This document shows, in pieces, positions 7,670 through 12,271 of a DNA stretch of 12,271 nt. Positions within the stretch are counted from its first letter, which is position 1. Each line of letters starts with the position of its first letter. This stretch comes from an uncultured Pseudomonadota bacterium (GTDB taxonomy: Bacteria > SAR324 > NAC60-12). The translations under genes and the position numbers were made by a program. The notes under the pieces were generated by a model. It was not told where the DNA came from and made no database searches. It saw only the letters and a program-made list of their open reading frames with translations. Location of the stretch: the NCBI GenBank assembly GCA_913056375.1, contig CAJXNF010000046.1, positions 1 through 12,271 of the forward strand, in the 5' to 3' direction.

Positions 7670-8499
7670 GAGCCGTTTCACAAAAGAAGCGGAACTCAAC
7701 TGCTTCACAAGGAATTTTGCTTCTCATCATCCTGGTTTTTTGTATCTTCCCATTTTACTGGATGGTGACTACATCCTTGAAGGATCAGATTGTTGCTCTA
7801 CAGACTCCCCCTGCGTGGGTTTTCGAAGTCACGTTTGGAAACTACACGGAAGTTCTGTTCAAGGATGGAGTTTGGGAAAATTTATTAAATTCCCTCATCA
7901 TTGCTGTTTGCACAACATTTCTATCTATTTTTTTAGGTTGCCCAGCTGCTTTTGCGCTCGCACGTTTTGAATTTCGAGGGAAAAAGGATCTTTGGTTCTG
8001 GTTCATTACTAATCGTATGGTAAGTCCAATTGTCCTGGCACTGCCGTTCTTTTTAATTGTGCGAAATCTTAAATTACTTGATACCCACCTAGTTCTCATC
8101 CTGATTTATCTCACTTTCAATCTACCCATTGTGATTTGGATTTGTACCGATCAATTTCGAGCAATTCCAAGAGACTTGGATGAAGCTGCAGTCATCGAAG
8201 GGGCTTCTCAATGGCGAATTTTTCGTTCGATTTGCTTGCCGTTGGCAGCACCTGGTGTTGCTGTCTCAGGTATATTCTCTTTCATCTTCTCCTGGAATGA
8301 GTTGATGTATGCTCTCGTTTTAACTCGCAACAATGCGAAGACAGCCCCTGCAATGGCAGTAAGCTTCATGGAAGGTTACAATTTGCCATATGGAAAAATT
8401 ATGGCCACATCAACTTTGATTGTGATTCCAGTGATTATTTTTGCCTTGATTGCTTCTAAGCAATTAGTCCGAGGACTCACGATGGGGGCTGTCAAGTGA
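7666..8499 (+). CDS. Carbohydrate ABC transporter permease (MalG/UgpE-like)
   Basis: Second channel subunit, 277 residues, forming a heterodimer with the product of the gene just upstream. Six helices are visible, at about 16-37, 73-98, 108-132, 141-161, 192-214 and 247-266. A canonical EAA loop, DEAAVIEGASQWRIF to LPL, spans 172-193 and keeps the glycine missing from its partner. The loop after helix 1 is short (about residues 38-72), normal for the family, unlike the last permease of this window. The start overlaps the previous stop by ATGA and has a strong Shine-Dalgarno. A 70-base gap with no clear terminator separates it from the regulator gene, so read-through is likely. Confidence 0.93.
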   Translation: MRAVSQKKRNSTASQGILLLIILVFCIFPFYWMVTTSLKDQIVALQTPPAWVFEVTFGNYTEVLFKDGVWENLLNSLIIAVCTTFLSIFLGCPAAFALARFEFRGKKDLWFWFITNRMVSPIVLALPFFLIVRNLKLLDTHLVLILIYLTFNLPIVIWICTDQFRAIPRDLDEAAVIEGASQWRIFRSICLPLAAPGVAVSGIFSFIFSWNELMYALVLTRNNAKTAPAMAVSFMEGYNLPYGKIMATSTLIVIPVIIFALIASKQLVRGLTMGAVK

Positions 8500-8569
8500 A
8501 AGCTCCTCCAAAATCGAATCAAGGACGCTTAGAAGATCAAAGTAGCTCAGTTTTGACCAAGCGGTGGAA

Positions 8570-9538
8570 ATGAGCTACGCCCTACGGGCCCTGCATATTG
8601 ATGAAGAAGAACGCTTCTTAGTGCGTGTAGCCTGGGCCTGCTACGTTGAGGGTATGACGCAGGGCGCTGCAGCAGAACGTTTTGGCGTTACCCGTCTCCG
8701 AGTAAATAAGGCTCTTGGAGAAGTAAGACGACGGGGACTCGTTCGAATCTCAATCAAATCACCTTATGCCTCTTGTGCTGAATTAGAGAGCCAACTCAAG
8801 TTAAGCTACCAATTAACTGAGGTGCATGTAACTCCGCGAGCTGATCGCCCTGAAAATGTTCAGTTACTTGTCGGCACCGCTCTTGGTCACTTTTTAAGAG
8901 ATTATCTTGCCAATCCATCAGTTCGACTTTTTGGGATGTCTTGGGGTCAGACATTAAACTTGGCAACTCGCTTTATGGAGCCCTTGAATCGGAAAGATCT
9001 AGAAATTGTTGCGGTCATGGGTGGCCTCTCTAAGGGTTCAGAAGTCAATAGTTTTGAAATCACAACAAGATTGGCGGAACTCTGTAATGCACAACATAGC
9101 TATTTGACAGCACCGCTTTACGCAGGCTCGCGGGAAAGTCGCGATACTATTTGCCAGCTAGATGTTTTCAGGGACACTATTACAAAAATTACTTCTGTCG
9201 ATGCCATGGCCATGGCGGCGGGTGACATTTCTCCACGTACATTGCTTGTTCGTCATGGCCTACCAAAAGGAGTGAGCATTGAAGAATTGATTGATCTTGG
9301 AGCAGTTGGAGATGTCTTAGGGTATGTTCTCAACGCACGTGGGGAACCCATTGATCACTCGATTAATGAAAAGGTCATTGGAATGAAATTAAGTGATCTA
9401 AAAAACATCAAACCAGTGATTCTAGCGGCTGGAGGTGCCCATAAAATCCCGATTATCAAAGCAGTTTTGATTGCGAGCTTGATAGATATCCTGATTACTG
9501 ATGAAGATACCGCTCTCGGCTTGATGCAGACCGAGTAG
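8570..9538 (+). CDS. SorC/DeoR-family sugar-binding transcriptional regulator
   Basis: Cytoplasmic DNA-binding regulator of about 322 residues, the usual length for the SorC family. The N terminus carries a helix-turn-helix (EGMTQGAAAERFGVTRLRVNKAL, about residues 27-50 from this ATG). The rest is the sugar-binding domain, with SWGQTL near 124-129, GAVGDVLG near 244-251 and a terminal ITDEDTA motif. Family members are usually tetramers that sense phosphorylated sugars or polyols and control adjacent operons. An in-frame GTG two codons upstream (8564) is an alternative start; neither start has a good Shine-Dalgarno. Lying between two transporter gene groups on the same strand, it is the best candidate to act at the twin dyads upstream of the binding-protein gene. 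Whether it activates or represses is not visible. Confidence 0.9.
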   Translation: MSYALRALHIDEEERFLVRVAWACYVEGMTQGAAAERFGVTRLRVNKALGEVRRRGLVRISIKSPYASCAELESQLKLSYQLTEVHVTPRADRPENVQLLVGTALGHFLRDYLANPSVRLFGMSWGQTLNLATRFMEPLNRKDLEIVAVMGGLSKGSEVNSFEITTRLAELCNAQHSYLTAPLYAGSRESRDTICQLDVFRDTITKITSVDAMAMAAGDISPRTLLVRHGLPKGVSIEELIDLGAVGDVLGYVLNARGEPIDHSINEKVIGMKLSDLKNIKPVILAAGGAHKIPIIKAVLIASLIDILITDEDTALGLMQTE

Positions 9539-9569
9539 CCAAGATGCAGAACCTAAACATTAAATTTCA

Positions 9570-10685
9570 ATGAGTGCTGTTGTCTTTTCTGGAGTCACTA
9601 AGTCTTTTGGTTCCACGCTCGTAATACCAAATCTAGATTTAACGGTAGAGAGCGGTTCATTTACTGTGCTTGTCGGGCCCTCTGGCTGTGGCAAATCGAC
9701 GGTTTTAAGAATGATTGCAGGGCTGGAGGACGTGTCTTCTGGTCGGATTTCAATTGATGGTGAAGATGTGACAGACCTTGAGCCGAGTTCGCGTGGCATT
9801 GCCATGGTCTTTCAATCCTATGCCCTTTACCCTCACATGACAGTTGCAGAGAATATAGGATTTGGACTAAAACTTGGAAAATTACCAAAAACAGAAATTG
9901 AGCAGAGAGTTTTGGAAGCCGCGACTACGCTTCAACTGGAAAACCTGCTTGAGAGAAGACCGCGCGAGCTATCTGGAGGGCAGCGTCAAAGAGTTGCAAT
10001 TGGACGAGCTATTGTTCGCCAGCCCAAAGTCTTTCTTTTTGATGAACCGCTCTCCAATCTGGATGCCAAGCTGCGCGTCCAAACGCGGGCTGAGATTGCG
10101 CAATTACACCGCCGTATAAAAGCAACTTTCATTTACGTCACACATGACCAAGTTGAAGCAATGACAATGTCCGATCGTATTGCGGTAATGATGGACGGTG
10201 AAATCCTACAATGTGATGCACCAAGTGTGATCTACGAAGATCCAGATGACATCCGTGTAGCCGAGTTCATTGGATCGCCTAAAATCAACATTCTGCCTAT
10301 TGAACATAATGAGGGAATTTTATCTTTGTTCGGGCGCAGCTTCGGACGCGTCTCTAGTGTCATAAAAAAAGACTTTTTTCAGATGGGACTACGGCCCGAG
10401 GCGCTTTGTTTGTCTAAGAGTGATGGAATGCTTAGCGGGAGCATTGTACATGTCGAAAATCTTGGAGCCGAAGTTTATGCACAGGTCGATCTCACCGATC
10501 AAGATGTTCGCGTCACCTTTCGCGCGAGCCCTGCCGAACGTCACTTATTGAGCCTTGGTGCTTTAGTTTCATTACGTTTCAACCCTACCGATGCGATGAT
10601 TTTTGATGCGCAGGGCGAACGCCAACGCAGTCTTGAATTTTCCGAAGCCAAACCCTTGAAGATAGCATACGATGTCTATGGTTGA
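9570..10685 (+). CDS. Carbohydrate ABC transporter ATP-binding protein (UgpC/MalK type)
   Basis: Cytoplasmic ATPase that powers import, 371 residues, normal for the MalK/UgpC group. All catalytic motifs are intact: Walker A GPSGCGKST (36-44), Q-loop glutamine 82, signature LSGGQ (134-138), Walker B VFLFDE (154-159), D-loop SNLD (162-165) and switch histidine 192. A regulatory TOBE-type C-terminal domain occupies roughly 240-360. The gene lies 31 bases after the regulator with no strong Shine-Dalgarno, and its last 14 bases overlap the next permease gene. It is the only ATPase in the window, although two permease pairs are present, so it may drive both. Confidence 0.95.
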   Translation: MSAVVFSGVTKSFGSTLVIPNLDLTVESGSFTVLVGPSGCGKSTVLRMIAGLEDVSSGRISIDGEDVTDLEPSSRGIAMVFQSYALYPHMTVAENIGFGLKLGKLPKTEIEQRVLEAATTLQLENLLERRPRELSGGQRQRVAIGRAIVRQPKVFLFDEPLSNLDAKLRVQTRAEIAQLHRRIKATFIYVTHDQVEAMTMSDRIAVMMDGEILQCDAPSVIYEDPDDIRVAEFIGSPKINILPIEHNEGILSLFGRSFGRVSSVIKKDFFQMGLRPEALCLSKSDGMLSGSIVHVENLGAEVYAQVDLTDQDVRVTFRASPAERHLLSLGALVSLRFNPTDAMIFDAQGERQRSLEFSEAKPLKIAYDVYG

Positions 10686-11637
10686 AAGCGATACCCTCCA
10701 GTGGTCATTGCGTAAGGAAAATAAACAGGCGCGCACGGCTTGGGGGCTAACAGCGCCCGCATTAATCCTGATGATATTGATCCTTCTATTGCCAGTTGCA
10801 GTAGCTGGAATGCTTTCTTTAACGAATTACTCCCTAGGCAATGCTGGGTTTGATTGGGTGGGATTTAAGAATTATGATCGCCTGTTCTCCCGCTCAACAT
10901 ATGAAAAAATGTTTATTGCAACCTTCACATATGTTGTTGTTGTCGTCCCAATTTCCATGGGGCTTGGTCTCGGTGCTGCATTGCTGGTCAATTCCATTGG
11001 GCGCCTGGGAGATATATATAAAACGATATACTTTTTACCTGTTATGGCCACGCTTTTGGCAATGGCGATTGTCTGGGAATTTATGCTTCATCCTACCATT
11101 GGAGTGATAAACCAGACACTTGAAGTATCCTGCGGAACCTTTCTAGAATTTATTCCTTTTCTTGCATATGGTTGCTCCGACGGCTTTCCACTTTGGCTCG
11201 GCGATCGTGATTATGCAATTTGGGTTTTATGTTTTATCGGAATTTGGCAAGGCTTTGGCTTTAATATGGTCTTGTATCTGGCGGGTCTAACAGCAGTACA
11301 CCGCGAGCTGTATCACGCTGCTGAAATGGATGGTGCTAAAAATGCATGGGAACGGTTTCGGCTTGTGACCTGGCCAGCACTTGGGCCAACAACTGTCTTT
11401 GTTGTCACCATCTCCTGTATCCGCGCATTTCAAGTCTTTGATACGGTTGAGGCGTTTTGGCCCCAAGGTGGCGGCCCCAACAAATCTACCTACGTGATGA
11501 TGTTTGCAATATATGAGAAAGGTGTACAGCAGAACCTAATCGGTATTGGCTCGGCCATAACGATGTTGTTTCTGATATTCGTGATGTTCCTCACACTGAT
11601 GCAGCGTTGGCTTGTTGAGCGGAGGGTGCATTACTGA
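10672..11637 (+). CDS. Carbohydrate ABC transporter permease (MalF/UgpA-like), with cysteine-containing periplasmic insertion
   Basis: Inner-membrane channel subunit of a second permease pair, 321 residues. Helices are visible at about 28-50, 84-106, 118-138, 183-206, 238-257 and 290-311. The EAA loop is HAAEMDGAKNAWERF at 215-229, with the usual LP replaced by WP. Between helices 3 and 4 the loop is longer than usual: about 25 extra residues (149-173) separate GVINQ from WLGDRDYA, and they include Cys154 and Cys168. Predicted topology puts this loop in the periplasm, where the binding protein docks. The start overlaps the ATPase gene by 14 bases; a second ATG at 10678 is possible. The last base of the stop codon is the first base of the next start, so the two permeases are translationally coupled. 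Confidence 0.92.
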   Translation: MSMVESDTLQWSLRKENKQARTAWGLTAPALILMILILLLPVAVAGMLSLTNYSLGNAGFDWVGFKNYDRLFSRSTYEKMFIATFTYVVVVVPISMGLGLGAALLVNSIGRLGDIYKTIYFLPVMATLLAMAIVWEFMLHPTIGVINQTLEVSCGTFLEFIPFLAYGCSDGFPLWLGDRDYAIWVLCFIGIWQGFGFNMVLYLAGLTAVHRELYHAAEMDGAKNAWERFRLVTWPALGPTTVFVVTISCIRAFQVFDTVEAFWPQGGGPNKSTYVMMFAIYEKGVQQNLIGIGSAITMLFLIFVMFLTLMQRWLVERRVHY

Positions 11638-12271
11638 TGACGCGTGATATCTGGAAGCATTTAATCCTCATTCTCGGAGCAATTATTGTATTGGCACCGT
11701 TTTACATGATGGTTAGCTACTCCTTTAAGAGCCCTGGCGAGATAGATCGGGGCGAGGGCGGATTTTTTGGTCGACAGGAAATTATGGTGGATGAGCGTTG
11801 TGTTATGTTGCGTGATCCAAACCGAGATGATATTGAAGCGGCCTATAACCGATTTCCTAACCTTTCAGATGCCCAGATCCGCGATGCAATAATAGCAGAA
11901 GCTAAAGCAGAGTGCTCCATGCGGCCAGTCGTTTTCAACTATACCAAGGCTTTCATTGAAGCGCCTTTGCTGCGTTATTTGCTCAATGGTGTGATTGTCA
12001 CAGTATCGATTTTTATAATCCAAGTCATTGTCGCATTACCAGCTGCTTACGCGCTCGCCAAATTAAAATTCTGGGGTCGTGAAGCGGTTTTCAGTTTGGT
12101 TCTCTTCTGCCTCTTGATACCAGTACATGCGATTGCCCTACCATTGTACATAATGCTCGCCAAGCTTGGATTGACAAACACCTATGCGGCCCTCGTAGTG
12201 CCATGGACAATCTCAGTGTTTGGCATCTTTTTAATGCGTCAATTTTTTATGACTGTGCCAGATGATTTAAT
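11637..12271 (+). CDS. Carbohydrate ABC transporter permease (MalG/UgpE-like), partial, with large periplasmic insertion
   Basis: Open reading frame cut by the right edge; 211 complete codons are visible. It begins with the TGATG overlap and a GGAGG ribosome site at 11621-11625, 11 bases before the ATG. Helix 1 is at about residues 8-30 and helix 2 at 113-140, followed by the family's LPAAYALAKLKFWGR-type segment and helices 3 and 4 to the edge. The EAA loop lies beyond the window. Residues 31-112 form an unusually long first periplasmic loop. The expected FNYTKAF element appears only at about 100-106, after some 60 extra charged residues (39-97) that include Cys55, Cys93 and a predicted helical segment (SDAQIRDAIIAEAKAE). 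It pairs with the permease just upstream. Confidence 0.88.
   Translation, partial: MTRDIWKHLILILGAIIVLAPFYMMVSYSFKSPGEIDRGEGGFFGRQEIMVDERCVMLRDPNRDDIEAAYNRFPNLSDAQIRDAIIAEAKAECSMRPVVFNYTKAFIEAPLLRYLLNGVIVTVSIFIIQVIVALPAAYALAKLKFWGREAVFSLVLFCLLIPVHAIALPLYIMLAKLGLTNTYAALVVPWTISVFGIFLMRQFFMTVPDDL

Noticed and set aside
8478..8509. Possible hairpin at the end of the second permease gene (GGGGGCT with AGCTCCT)
   Set aside because: Two G-U pairs in seven, a 10-base loop and no T tract; not a convincing terminator.

Overview
The window is 12.3 kb of a bacterial genome, almost fully coding. No gap between genes exceeds about 140 bases, and there are no RNA genes, insertion sequences or CRISPR arrays that I can see. 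The cleavable Sec signal peptide, the family-1 solute-binding protein, the UgpC/MalK-type ATPase and the SorC-type regulator point to a Gram-negative, proteobacteria-like organism with many carbohydrate ABC transporters, perhaps marine or soil. The sequence alone does not fix the taxon.

Layout. (1) 36-3788, plus strand: a full-length ATP-dependent 5-oxoprolinase, with HyuA and HyuB halves fused in one chain. It looks more GC-rich than the rest and is not functionally linked to it. (2) 5231-3828, minus strand, convergent with it: a glycerol-1-phosphate dehydrogenase (AraM/EgsA) family metal-dependent dehydrogenase. (3) 5232-5371: a compact divergent control region with two near-identical dyad operators 31 bp apart, a perfect 12-bp palindrome between them, and a plausible sigma-70 promoter. 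(4) 5372-8499: solute-binding protein, then two inner-membrane permeases. A strong intrinsic-terminator-like hairpin sits just after the binding-protein gene and probably sets its excess over the permeases. (5) 8570-9538: a SorC/DeoR-type sugar-responsive regulator. (6) 9570-12271: one ABC ATPase, then a second permease pair, the last cut by the window edge.

Reading as a system: the dehydrogenase, importer, regulator and ATPase look like one regulated catabolic locus for a polyol or glycerol-phosphate-like compound. The binding protein captures the substrate, two permease pairs apparently share one ATPase (or a second ATPase or binding protein lies beyond the right edge), the dehydrogenase acts on the imported or phosphorylated product, and the SorC protein probably acts at the divergent control region. 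The most unusual features are the twin operators on one helical face, the attenuator hairpin that contains an orphan Shine-Dalgarno sequence, and two extra periplasmic insertions, each with a pair of cysteines, in the two permeases of the second set. The substrate is not determinable from sequence alone.
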